This document shows positions 38,727 to 47,022 of a stretch of 64,000 bases of DNA, piece after piece. The position numbers and the translations under genes are program-made. Where the stretch lies: contig NZ_CP049037.1 in NCBI RefSeq assembly GCF_011040495.1, positions 3,596,001 to 3,660,000 on the forward strand. Reading direction: 5' to 3'. How positions within the stretch are numbered: position 1 is the first letter of the stretch; each line of letters starts with the position of its first letter. The notes under the pieces are model-generated. The model had not been told where the DNA came from, did no database searches, and saw only the letters and a list, made by a program, of their open reading frames with translations. Origin of the DNA: Pseudohalocynthiibacter aestuariivivens (GTDB lineage: Bacteria > Pseudomonadota > Alphaproteobacteria > Rhodobacterales > Rhodobacteraceae).

Positions 38727-40052
38727 ATGAAACGCCTCGTCGAATCCGGCCTCATGTTTGGCAACCTGATCCACGTCTCCTCTCCGGCTCTGGTAGAGCG
38801 TTACAACCGCGCGCTGGAGCATCTGACCGGAAAAACCACCAAACTGCCCGATTTCTATATCGACATCTCCGGTTACTCTCCGGAAATCGGCCACGAGTTG
38901 GGCGATTACCTCTACCTAAATCATGCGGGTGTGAACCGTCAGTTCATTCTGCTCAGCACCCAGCAAAAGACAGCGCCGTTGCTGGGGGCCAAATTCTCGA
39001 CATCGCGCGGGATCCTGCGCCAGTTCATCGAGGAAAACGAGGCGGCGCTCTTTGCCCTCACGGCACGTGACGCGGTGGCCGGAGAGCTGGTCAATTCGGT
39101 CTTTGATATGTCCTCACCTGAGCGCCTGTTCGATCTGCGCCGCGTGCGGGTCGAGGCGGACACAACCGGCGGCGCAGTCCAACAAGCCGAAAAGCTGAAG
39201 GCCAAGACGGACCAATTTCTATCCGAAGAAGACGCATGGTTTGACGACGTGCTGATCGCCGAGATGATAGAACTTGCGGGCCAGACTGGCGATGTGGTGC
39301 GCAATCCGGTGCAGCTCAAGGAAATGAGCTTTGAGCAGCGCAATTTCTGGACGGCCCATTTTGGCGGCCTCTACCTTTTTCAGCAAATGGATCATCCCGC
39401 GCTGATCACCAGTGGCGACAAGGACGGCTTGGGCGATTTGCCAATCAAGTATGTTTTTGATCTGACTGACCGAAACCGGATCGCAAAGTTCTTGGAGTAC
39501 AATGATCTGGTGCAACCGGTGGTCAAGGCGCGCGGCGTGAATGCAGGCGCGATCCTGCGGCAAAAGATGGATTTCATTCTGGTCGATGCGTTGGCCGGAG
39601 AAGGAATTCCGCTGGCCGGACGGGGGCGGGTCGACATGCGGCGACTGGCCAGCCGCCACGCAAGCGTTCTGCCCGAGGAATTCCATGCGCTCGCATCGCT
39701 GGTCAATTGGGTCGAAAACGACGGTCCGTGGCCGCGCATCACATCCGACCACCCGGCCTATTTCTATACCCTGCGTGCCGCCGATCACGCGGATGCAGAC
39801 CTGATCAACATGCTACTATCCGAATTGTCGCCAAAGGATATCCGCCAGCTGTTCATCTGCCACAAACCGCTCTTTTATCAACTCTACCAAAATTGGCCCG
39901 AAGCGAAAAAAGCCTACGTGGTCGAATTTCTCACGCGCGAATATCAGATTGACAAGGCAGGCGCGCGGCAGGCGCTCTTCGGCCACGAACCCGAAATGGC
40001 TGAACCCGAACCGGTTCGTCCGACGCCCAGAGTCAAAGGCCCGTGGGGCTAG
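38727..40052 (+). CDS. DUF6638-like conserved protein of Rhodobacteraceae
   Basis: 441 aa from the ATG at 38727, chosen for the strong TTTGGAGGAATT ribosome-binding site and the usual start MKRLVESGLMFGNLIHV. I recall similar Rhodobacteraceae proteins annotated as DUF6638, but no function is known. No signal peptide or membrane segment; the sequence has acidic helical stretches and a Pro-rich tail (PEPVRPTPRVKGPWG). It is not clearly linked to nar or sox. A REP-like hairpin element follows it. Confidence 0.7.
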   Translation: MKRLVESGLMFGNLIHVSSPALVERYNRALEHLTGKTTKLPDFYIDISGYSPEIGHELGDYLYLNHAGVNRQFILLSTQQKTAPLLGAKFSTSRGILRQFIEENEAALFALTARDAVAGELVNSVFDMSSPERLFDLRRVRVEADTTGGAVQQAEKLKAKTDQFLSEEDAWFDDVLIAEMIELAGQTGDVVRNPVQLKEMSFEQRNFWTAHFGGLYLFQQMDHPALITSGDKDGLGDLPIKYVFDLTDRNRIAKFLEYNDLVQPVVKARGVNAGAILRQKMDFILVDALAGEGIPLAGRGRVDMRRLASRHASVLPEEFHALASLVNWVENDGPWPRITSDHPAYFYTLRAADHADADLINMLLSELSPKDIRQLFICHKPLFYQLYQNWPEAKKAYVVEFLTREYQIDKAGARQALFGHEPEMAEPEPVRPTPRVKGPWG

Positions 40053-40106
40053 AGCAATTCGAACCCGATCAGCCTGCTTCTTCTTGCAGAAAATATCCTC
40101 GGGGGT

Positions 40107-40141
40107 CCGGGGGTGAAACCCCCGGTCTGCGTGAACGCAGA
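40107..40141. repeat. Double hairpin, REP-like extragenic element
   Basis: Two adjoining perfect hairpins: CCGGGGGT-GAA-ACCCCCGG (40107-40125) and TCTGCGT-GA-ACGCAGA (40126-40141). The preceding ATCCTCGGGGGTCCGGGGG text resembles short palindromes seen repeatedly after genes in Rhodobacteraceae genomes, from memory. It lies 54 bp after the DUF6638-like gene and may act as terminator or mRNA stabiliser. Confidence 0.55.
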
Positions 40142-40278
40142 ATGACCGTGTACGCGCCTGTGGCGCGTTCCGACAGGTCATGCTCATTGCGTTGGCAACA
40201 TCCGGGCAAAAATGGCTTGCCAAACAGGCCGCGCGAACCGCAATATATTCACGTTATTGAATGAGATTGGAGGTTGCC

Positions 40279-41193
40279 ATGATCACGCGCCGACATATGA
40301 TCGCCGGGCTGGGTTCTGCCGCAGTCATCGGGCTGGCAGGTCGCACCATGGCCGCGACGCGTCACAACATTGGCGCGATGCGACTAACCTCGCTTAGCGA
40401 CGGACATCTGGTGCTGCCGGGTGAGTTTGCCTTCGATGGTCTGCCACAGGATGAATTGCGCGCTGTTCTGTCACGCTATGATATCTCGCCTGATGAATTG
40501 CAGCCGCCCTGCAATGTCACGCTTCTGCAGGATGATGACCGCACCGTTCTCTTTGACGCCGGGGCTGGTGCGGGCTTCATGCCGAGCGCAGGTGCGCTAT
40601 CCGACAGCCTCGACGCTGTCGGTGTCGCGCCCGAAGAGATCACCCATGTTGTCTTTACCCATTGCCATCCCGATCACCTGTGGGGGGTGCTCGACGAATT
40701 TGATGACGTCATGTTCCCCGACGCGACCTATATTATGGGGACGATTGAATGGGACTATTGGCGCGATCCCGCGACAGTTGACGCGATCGACCCGGCGCGC
40801 GCGGCCTTTGCAGTTGGCGCTGCACGACGTCTGGACGCCATCGAAGAGCGCATTCACCTATTTCGTGACGGCGAAGAAATCCTACCCGGCGTGGCTGCCG
40901 TGGCCAGCTATGGGCATACGCCGGGGCACATGTCGTTCGAGCTGCGCTCCGGTACCGAGTCGATGCTGATCGGCGGCGATGCGATCGGGAACCATCATGT
41001 TGCCTTTGCCCGCCCCGGTTGGCCCCATGGCGCCGATCAGGATACCGCGCTGGGCGCCCGAACCCGGTCACGGCTATTGGACAGATTGGCACAGGATCAG
41101 ATCACGCTTCTCGGCTTTCACCTGCCCGGCGGTGGGCTGGGACGAGTTGAACGCGATGGCAGCGCCTATCGGTTCGTAACGGAGGATATGTGA
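40279..41193 (+). CDS. soxG: SoxG-like metallo-beta-lactamase-fold hydrolase
   Basis: 304 aa from the ATG at 40279 (GGAGG seven bases upstream). The N terminus TRRHMIAGLG looks like a Tat signal, so it is likely exported folded with metal. The di-metal motif is intact: HCHPDH (H128, H130, D132, H133), then GHTPGH and GGDAIGNHH. Length and position near sox genes match SoxG of Paracoccus pantotrophus (about 303 aa, zinc-hydrolase type). In contrast to Paracoccus it is not downstream of soxF on the same strand. It overlaps soxH by 1 bp. Confidence 0.7.
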   Translation: MITRRHMIAGLGSAAVIGLAGRTMAATRHNIGAMRLTSLSDGHLVLPGEFAFDGLPQDELRAVLSRYDISPDELQPPCNVTLLQDDDRTVLFDAGAGAGFMPSAGALSDSLDAVGVAPEEITHVVFTHCHPDHLWGVLDEFDDVMFPDATYIMGTIEWDYWRDPATVDAIDPARAAFAVGAARRLDAIEERIHLFRDGEEILPGVAAVASYGHTPGHMSFELRSGTESMLIGGDAIGNHHVAFARPGWPHGADQDTALGARTRSRLLDRLAQDQITLLGFHLPGGGLGRVERDGSAYRFVTEDM

Positions 41194-42134
41194 TGCGTTG
41201 GATTGCGATTTTGATGCTTGCCGCGGGCATGGCGACGGCGAGCGAAGACATTGCCGACAAATACCCTGCTTCACTGCTCTACGATAAACCGGTCGAGGTT
41301 ATCCCCGGCGTTTTCTCCGCTATCGGTGCCAGCGCCCCGCCGACCTATGAGAATGCAGGTCATAACAACAACCTCAGCTTTATCATTACTGGTGATGGCG
41401 TCGTGGTGATCAACGGCGGGGCTGCTTATGGGCTTGCAAAGGCGCTGCATGACGAAATCCGCGCGGTGACGGATCAACCGGTCAAGCTGGTCTTTAACGA
41501 GAACGGGCAGGGGCATGCAATGCTCGGCAACGGCTACTGGGTGGAACAGGGCGTGCCCGTCGTCATGCACGAAGACGCCGCACACGAGATTGCGGAATAT
41601 GGCGGAACGATCTTGGAAGGAATGAAGCGCTACAACCGCGATCAGGCGGCGGGTACCGAAATCGTTGAGCCGACCGAGACGTTTCAGGATGAATACATCG
41701 TCGATATGGGCGATTTCCACATCGAGGCACGGTATCTGGGGCCAGCACACAGCCCCGGCGATATTGTCATCTGGCTGCCCGAGCAGAGCCTTGTGATCGC
41801 TGGCGACATGGCGTTCCACGAACGGATGCTGCCGATCTTTCCCGACACGCTGACTGCCGACTGGCTGGAAACGTGGGAGGCCGAGTTCGAGCCGTTGGAC
41901 GCCACCTATGTCATCCCCGGCCACGGCCATCCGACCAACATGGCGCAGGTCCGTCGCTACACCCGTGATTATCTGGTCTATCTGCGGACCAAGATCGGCG
42001 AACATATCGACAATGGCGGTGATCTGACCGAGGCATATTATGTCGATCAGTCACCATATGCGCATCTCGATACGTTCGAAGAGCTTGCGACCAAGAATGC
42101 CGGGCGCGTTTATGAACAGATGGAATGGGAATAG
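41193..42134 (+). CDS. soxH: SoxH-like metallo-beta-lactamase-fold protein with altered metal motif
   Basis: 313 aa from the ATG at 41193, behind GGAGG; a GTG one codon earlier is also possible. A signal peptide ends near MATAS. The fold is that of metallo-beta-lactamases: AHSPGDI, AGDMAFHE and IPGHGHPTN are seen. But the H-x-H-x-D-H motif is replaced by E103-x-G105-x-G107-H108 in NENGQGHAMLG, so three first-shell ligands are lost. It may bind one metal only or have another role. Length fits SoxH of Paracoccus (about 317 aa). Confidence 0.65.
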   Translation: MRWIAILMLAAGMATASEDIADKYPASLLYDKPVEVIPGVFSAIGASAPPTYENAGHNNNLSFIITGDGVVVINGGAAYGLAKALHDEIRAVTDQPVKLVFNENGQGHAMLGNGYWVEQGVPVVMHEDAAHEIAEYGGTILEGMKRYNRDQAAGTEIVEPTETFQDEYIVDMGDFHIEARYLGPAHSPGDIVIWLPEQSLVIAGDMAFHERMLPIFPDTLTADWLETWEAEFEPLDATYVIPGHGHPTNMAQVRRYTRDYLVYLRTKIGEHIDNGGDLTEAYYVDQSPYAHLDTFEELATKNAGRVYEQMEWE

Positions 42135-42148
42135 CGCCAAATAGGATG

Positions 42149-42171
42149 ATCGTTCAGATTTTTGGAACGAT
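42149..42171. promoter_or_regulatory. Inverted repeat after soxH / before yeeE-type gene
   Basis: ATCGTTC and GAACGAT are perfect 7-bp arms around a 9-nt spacer, 15 bp after the soxH stop. It may be a terminator stem (no strong T-tract follows) or an operator for the transporter gene 155 bp further on. Confidence 0.4.
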
Positions 42172-42326
42172 GTTGATCTGATTGTACGCAGCTTTGGCAC
42201 TATGTGGGTTGCTGTTCCAGAATGTGCAATCATCTGGGAATTTCATCCCGACGCGCGCCCCTTGACCCTGCGACGTGGAGTCCGATTTAAGGCAGAACTG
42301 TCTTATTTCGCGGAGGCGATTCCGTC

Positions 42327-43370
42327 ATGCTATTCGATCTATATGATCTGCCATTCGATGTTCAGGCTGCGCATCTCTATCTCGGGCTGGGTTTGGGGCT
42401 GTTGTTCGGCATCGCCGCACAGATCAGCCGGTTCTGCCTGCGCCGTGGGCTGGTGGCTGGGCCGGATCGCGCGCCTGCGTTGGGGACTTGGTTGACTGCG
42501 CTGGCCACGGCGATTGCGGCAACCAGTGCCGCCATTTGGCTGGGTTGGATTGATCTGTCGGATCACCGTCTGATGACAACAGATTTGCCGCTGCTGGCCA
42601 TCGTGGTCGGCGGTTTGGCCTTCGGTATAGGGATGGTTCTGACGCGCGGTTGTGTCAGCCGCCTGACCGTGCTGGGCGGCACGGGCAATCTGCGCGCGCT
42701 GACGGTGCTTTTGGTCTTTGCTGTGGTCGCGCATGCGACGCTCAAAGGGGTCTTTGCTCCGTTGCGTGTGGCGTTGGGCTCGGTCACCACGGAAACCGGC
42801 ATCGCGTCGCTGGCAGAACTGCCGGGCGGATTGCTGACATGGGCGGCGCTGGCCATCGCGGGTCTTGTTGCCGCGATTACTGTGCTGCGGCCGCGCCCCT
42901 TGCATGCGGTCATGGCAGTGGTGATCGGTCTGTTGGTGGCTTTTGGCTGGGTCGCGACCGGTTGGTTGCTGATGGATGAGTTCGATCCACTGCCGGTGCA
43001 ATCGCTGGCCTTCACATCGACTTGGGCCGACAGCCTGTTTTGGGCGGTTGCCTCGTCCTCGATCCCCGCAGGCTTTGGTGTGGGCATGGTTGCCGGCGTC
43101 TTCGGTGGTGCGTTCCTCTCCGCACTGCTGCGGCGCGAGCTGAGCTTTGCCAGCTTTGAGGATGCGCCGCAGACGTTGCGCTATGTCGCAGGCGGCGCGC
43201 TGATGGGCTTTGGCGGTGTGCTTGCGGGCGGCTGTACGGTCGGTGCGGGGCTCTCGGGCGTGTCGATGCTGAGCATTGCGGCGATTGCAGCATTGGTATC
43301 AATCGGCGTGGGCGCGCTCTTGGCCGACCGCGTGCTAGGGCGTGCACCGCTTATGCAACCGGCCGAGTGA
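42327..43370 (+). CDS. YeeE/YedE family sulfur-compound transporter (copy A)
   Basis: 347-aa membrane protein with about nine to ten hydrophobic segments in two related halves. The three Cys motifs seen in thiosulfate channels of the YeeE/TsuA family are present: ISRFC, RGCVSR and GGCTVGAG. It should move thiosulfate or a related sulfur anion across the inner membrane by Cys-relayed transfer, as inferred from the family. Its last 20 bp overlap the convergent copy B. It follows soxH by 192 bp and may have its own promoter. Confidence 0.85.
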   Translation: MLFDLYDLPFDVQAAHLYLGLGLGLLFGIAAQISRFCLRRGLVAGPDRAPALGTWLTALATAIAATSAAIWLGWIDLSDHRLMTTDLPLLAIVVGGLAFGIGMVLTRGCVSRLTVLGGTGNLRALTVLLVFAVVAHATLKGVFAPLRVALGSVTTETGIASLAELPGGLLTWAALAIAGLVAAITVLRPRPLHAVMAVVIGLLVAFGWVATGWLLMDEFDPLPVQSLAFTSTWADSLFWAVASSSIPAGFGVGMVAGVFGGAFLSALLRRELSFASFEDAPQTLRYVAGGALMGFGGVLAGGCTVGAGLSGVSMLSIAAIAALVSIGVGALLADRVLGRAPLMQPAE

Positions 43371-44415
43371 TCCCTGCAATCCGGGTGGCGCGGTGGGTCG
43401 CCATCGCGCCGAGCCACATGCAAGTGACGGCGATCCATGCGGTTACGGCAAAGACCGCTCCGCCGGACATACCTGCGCCCACGGCGCAGCCCCCGGCCAA
43501 CATGCTGCCGAACCCCATCAATACGGCCCCGATCAGATACCGCTCCATCGGGGTTTTCGGGCCGAACCGCTCAATGCGCGCCTCGCGGGTCGCCAGCGCC
43601 ATCAGCGCCGCACCGACAAACACCCCCGGCACCAGCCCGATCCCAAAGCTGAGCGGCAATGCGCGGTTGTTCACCAACCCCATCAACGTATCCGCCGACG
43701 GGCCGGTGAATGTAACCGAGGATATCGGCACGACGCCGAACGATGTCTCGGCGATCGCATAGGTCAGCAGCCAGCCCAGTCCGATCGCGCCGCCGACGAT
43801 AACGGCCGCGATGGTGTGGCTGGCCTGCACCGTGTGTCGCCGCCCCAACCACAGAGAAACACCCAGCGCCACAGCCGAAAGTACTGCCGCGGCACCAGAT
43901 GTCAGACGAAGATGGCTCAGCAGGTCGCGTGTGCTGCCACCGTCTATTGTCCAGAGATTTGCCAGCGTTTCGCGCAAGGGCGACAGCGCGCCCCGCAACG
44001 ACATCTGTGCCACGATGGTCAGCACCAGCCCGGTCAGCAATGCCCGCAGGTTTCCGGTGGCCGACAAGACCAACAGACGACTGGCACAACCGCGTGCGAG
44101 GATCATACCGCAGCCGAACATGCCCCCACCGATGATCGCACCCGACAAGCTGCCTGTCGTGGCGAGTTGGCGTGACTGCGACGGGTCGAACCATCCCGCC
44201 GCCACGAACGCCTGTACGCTTAGGACCGCAGCGCTGAACGCGATCAACCAGATCGCCAGTCGCGGCCCCAGCACGCCATCTGTCACCTCCACCGTGGCAG
44301 CGCGCAGACAGAACCGGGAATGCTGCGCGGCTGCGCCAAAGACGAGGCCCGTCAACACCCCGGCGAACGCCAGCACCGTGCCGTCACCATAGCGATCAAG
44401 CAGAGCCTCGATCAT
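43351..44415 (-). CDS. YeeE/YedE family sulfur-compound transporter (copy B)
   Basis: 354 aa, paralogue of copy A with the same layout and Cys motifs: HSRFC, RGCASR, GGCAVGAG. GGAGG precedes the ATG at 44415. It is transcribed leftward as the last gene of the sox operon (after soxF and the DUF302 gene, 89 bp gap) and collides tail-to-tail with copy A. The role is uptake or release of a sulfur anion linked to Sox function, by inference. Confidence 0.85.
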   Translation of the reverse strand: MIEALLDRYGDGTVLAFAGVLTGLVFGAAAQHSRFCLRAATVEVTDGVLGPRLAIWLIAFSAAVLSVQAFVAAGWFDPSQSRQLATTGSLSGAIIGGGMFGCGMILARGCASRLLVLSATGNLRALLTGLVLTIVAQMSLRGALSPLRETLANLWTIDGGSTRDLLSHLRLTSGAAAVLSAVALGVSLWLGRRHTVQASHTIAAVIVGGAIGLGWLLTYAIAETSFGVVPISSVTFTGPSADTLMGLVNNRALPLSFGIGLVPGVFVGAALMALATREARIERFGPKTPMERYLIGAVLMGFGSMLAGGCAVGAGMSGGAVFAVTAWIAVTCMWLGAMATHRATRIAGITRPVA

Positions 44416-44504
44416 CGTGCCTCCATCGTTCCGAACTGCTCCAGAACGCTCTGCAACGTGTCAACTGTCCACGCGAAAGCCTGCGCGGAACGCGAGGCGC
44501 TCCA

Positions 44505-44936
44505 TCAGTCCAGCGCGTCCTGCACGATCTCGTCCAGCAGCGCCTGCACCTCTTTCATCGGCCCGTCAGGATAGGTGCGATAGCCGATCATCACCTCGCC
44601 CTCGCGTTCGGCGACAAAGATGCCGTAGGGACAATGGGCGATATTCATGGGGTCCGCTTCCATCACCTTGCGAGACAGTTGTGCCGAGCAAAAGAGGAAC
44701 ACATCCGCCTCTTTGAACAGCACCGTATCGCTGCCCACGTCGGCGGCAGTACGCGCCAGCATTTCGCCGGTGTGGCTGACATAGTCAATCACCAGCCCGC
44801 GCCCGATGATCGCGCTTTCCACAACAAAAGCCGCATCATCGAAACTGCCGGAATAGGGGTAGGTCACGGCCTGATCATCCGCGCTGGCGGGCAGGGCCCT
44901 CAGGGCAAGCGTCGCCGCAAGCAATAGGGATTTCAT
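44505..44936 (-). CDS. DUF302 domain periplasmic protein
   Basis: 143 aa from the ATG at 44936 (GGAG upstream; the much longer open frame overlaps soxF). A signal peptide ends near ALPASA. The body matches DUF302: DTVLFKEADVFLFCSAQLSRKVMEADP and HCPYGIFVAEREGEV. Two Cys are retained (FLFC and AHCPYG). DUF302 proteins are common beside sox and sulfide-oxidation genes, but no activity is proven. It lies 82 bp after soxF. Confidence 0.8.
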   Translation of the reverse strand: MKSLLLAATLALRALPASADDQAVTYPYSGSFDDAAFVVESAIIGRGLVIDYVSHTGEMLARTAADVGSDTVLFKEADVFLFCSAQLSRKVMEADPMNIAHCPYGIFVAEREGEVMIGYRTYPDGPMKEVQALLDEIVQDALD

Positions 44937-44975
44937 GGCAGCTTCTCCTTGTTCGTGCCCATATTCCATATCGGG

Positions 44976-45014
44976 TTCGGGCGCGCATTGATCCATGTCA
45001 CACGCGCGCCCGAA
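44976..45014. repeat. Long hairpin after soxF
   Basis: Perfect 11-bp arms TTCGGGCGCGC and GCGCGCCCGAA with a 17-nt loop, 4 bp after the soxF stop. No T-tract follows leftward, so it is more likely an mRNA-stability or processing element than a terminator. Confidence 0.5.
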
Positions 45015-45018
45015 ACGT

Positions 45019-46284
45019 TTAGCCAAATATATCCGCCGTGATTGCGGCGTACCAGCCAACCGACTCCTCGTAGGTGGCCTTGCGGGTCGCGTCATCCTCT
45101 CCGGGCTGGCTGATGAAACCGTCGACCTTGGCGATCTTCTCATCGGTCGGCTCGTAGGTTGCGCCGACCTTGACCCCATCGTTCGTGTCGATGAGCGACC
45201 AGCATGTGTTCGAGAATTTGGCCGGGAACACCTTTGACCCGGTCAGCGCGCCGCGCACCGCATTGGCGCAGACCTTGGCCTGACTGTTGGCAGAGAAGCC
45301 GGATTTGGGCATGTCGCCCTGCTGGCTGGAGTCCCCCAGAACGTAGATATCCGCATTCGCCTTGCTGCTCATGTCGGCGGCATTGACAGGGGCCCAGTTG
45401 CCATCGGTCACACCTGCAATCTCGGCAATCCGGCCGGCCTTTTGCGCCGGGATCACGTTACAGACGTCGACCTTGGTTTTCTCGCCGTCGATGGTCAGCG
45501 TCATCGCATCGGGATCGACAGAAACATTGCCGCCGCCGAAATCCTGCCCGATCCAGTCGATCATGCCGGCGTAGTGATCTGCCCAGCCTTCCTGAAACAG
45601 GGCCATCTTGGAAAACTTCGCCTTGGGGTCCGCGATGATGATCTTGGCCGTGGGATTGCTGGCCTTCAGCGTATGCGCGATCATCGAAATTCGCTCATAA
45701 GGGCCGGGCGGGCAGCGGAACGGATTGGGCGGTGCGACCATCGCATAGAGGCCGCCCTCGGGCATGGCCATCACTTGCGCCTTCAAGAGTTCGGTCTGCG
45801 ATCCGGCCTTGTAGGCGTGCGGCATGGCGTTTTGCGCGGCAACGCTCCAGCCCGGTACACTGTCGTCGATGAAATCAATGCCGGGGCTGAGGATCAGCTT
45901 GTCATAAGGCAATACGTCGCCCCCCGCGAGGGTGACATTGCTGGCCTCGGCGTTGACGTCCACGGCCCAGTCATGCACCACGTTGACCCCGCTTGCGGCA
46001 AGCGTGCCATAGGTGTGGCCCAGATCGCTCATTTCCTTGAACCCACCCAGATAGAGGTTCGAGAAGAAGCAGGTAAAATAGGTACGTGATGGCTCGATCA
46101 GCGTGACGTCGATCTCGCCCTTGCTATCCTTGGCGATATAGCGCGCCGCCGTTGCGCCACCCGCGCCACCGCCGATCACAACGACACGCGGCTTGCCGTG
46201 GCCCGCGGCCAACAATGCTGGCGCATGCAGCGTTGCCGCCGCTGCCGCGCTGGTGGTCAGGAACGTCCGTCTGTTAACAGTCAT
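45019..46284 (-). CDS. soxF: SoxF, FCSD-like flavoprotein (sulfide dehydrogenase)
   Basis: 421 aa with a Tat signal (VNRRTFLTTSAA). The FAD-binding GGGAGGATAARYI follows near residue 40, and the Cys thought to bind flavin is in YFTCFFSN. The C-terminal part matches the flavocytochrome c flavin domain (ANSQAKVCANAVRG, CWSLIDTNDGVKVGATY). SoxF oxidises sulfide and raises Sox system activity in Paracoccus. It is periplasmic and probably pairs with SoxE, encoded 30 bp upstream. Confidence 0.92.
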   Translation of the reverse strand: MTVNRRTFLTTSAAAAATLHAPALLAAGHGKPRVVVIGGGAGGATAARYIAKDSKGEIDVTLIEPSRTYFTCFFSNLYLGGFKEMSDLGHTYGTLAASGVNVVHDWAVDVNAEASNVTLAGGDVLPYDKLILSPGIDFIDDSVPGWSVAAQNAMPHAYKAGSQTELLKAQVMAMPEGGLYAMVAPPNPFRCPPGPYERISMIAHTLKASNPTAKIIIADPKAKFSKMALFQEGWADHYAGMIDWIGQDFGGGNVSVDPDAMTLTIDGEKTKVDVCNVIPAQKAGRIAEIAGVTDGNWAPVNAADMSSKANADIYVLGDSSQQGDMPKSGFSANSQAKVCANAVRGALTGSKVFPAKFSNTCWSLIDTNDGVKVGATYEPTDEKIAKVDGFISQPGEDDATRKATYEESVGWYAAITADIFG

Positions 46285-46314
46285 GGTCTTTCCTCCCTTA
46301 TTGGATGTCTTGAG

Positions 46315-47019
46315 TTATTCAAGGTCTTTGAAATAGGCCGCCAGTGCCGCGATCTCCTCATCGGATAGCCGACCGGCCATCATCTGCATGACGGGGTGCG
46401 GTCGCAGTTTACGCTTGTAGGCGTGCATGGCGATCACGAAATCGTCTGTCGGCCAGAGCGTGATTGACGGGATGCCATTCGCGCTGCCATCGGCGCGGTG
46501 ACAGGTCAGGCATTCGGTCGCGAGATACGCACCATAGTCCGGGTCGCCCTCCAGTGCGAGGATCGCAGGGTCCAGATCATGATCCGTGGGCAGGGCGGTC
46601 GGCTCTGCCTCGGGGATGTCCGCCGGGTCGTCGGAATAGCGGCGCAGATAGGCCAGCAGATCGGCGCGATCGCTTGGATCGGGGATACCGCGAAAGCTCA
46701 TCCGCGTTTTCGAGACCAGCGCGCGCGGGTTCTCAATATAGGCATCCAGTGTCTCAGCAGTCCAGATCAAGCCGTCCACGCCCGCGCGCTGCATCGACTT
46801 GGAGTAGGCGAACCCATCATGGGCCGCAGCCGCGCGCCCGAATATGCCGTTCAGATGCGGCCCGATACGGTCCGTGGCACCCTCGCCAATCTGATGACAG
46901 CCCTTGCATTGAGCAAAGAGCATGGCCCCCTTGTCCGCGTCACCCAGTCTATCTGCCGCACCCGATCCAGCCACCAGACAGGCGACCAGAGCCAGCGGGA
47001 ATAGCCGGGATGGGGACAT
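46315..47019 (-). CDS. soxE: SoxE, diheme cytochrome c
   Basis: 234 aa with a signal peptide (ending GSGAA). Two heme-c motifs are seen, CKGCH and CLTCH; axial Met candidates include SKTRMSFRG and PHPVMQMMAG. It is the electron acceptor partner of SoxF. The gene starts 3 bp after the soxD stop, in sox order. Confidence 0.9.
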   Translation of the reverse strand: MSPSRLFPLALVACLVAGSGAADRLGDADKGAMLFAQCKGCHQIGEGATDRIGPHLNGIFGRAAAAHDGFAYSKSMQRAGVDGLIWTAETLDAYIENPRALVSKTRMSFRGIPDPSDRADLLAYLRRYSDDPADIPEAEPTALPTDHDLDPAILALEGDPDYGAYLATECLTCHRADGSANGIPSITLWPTDDFVIAMHAYKRKLRPHPVMQMMAGRLSDEEIAALAAYFKDLE

Positions 47020-47022
47020 GGA

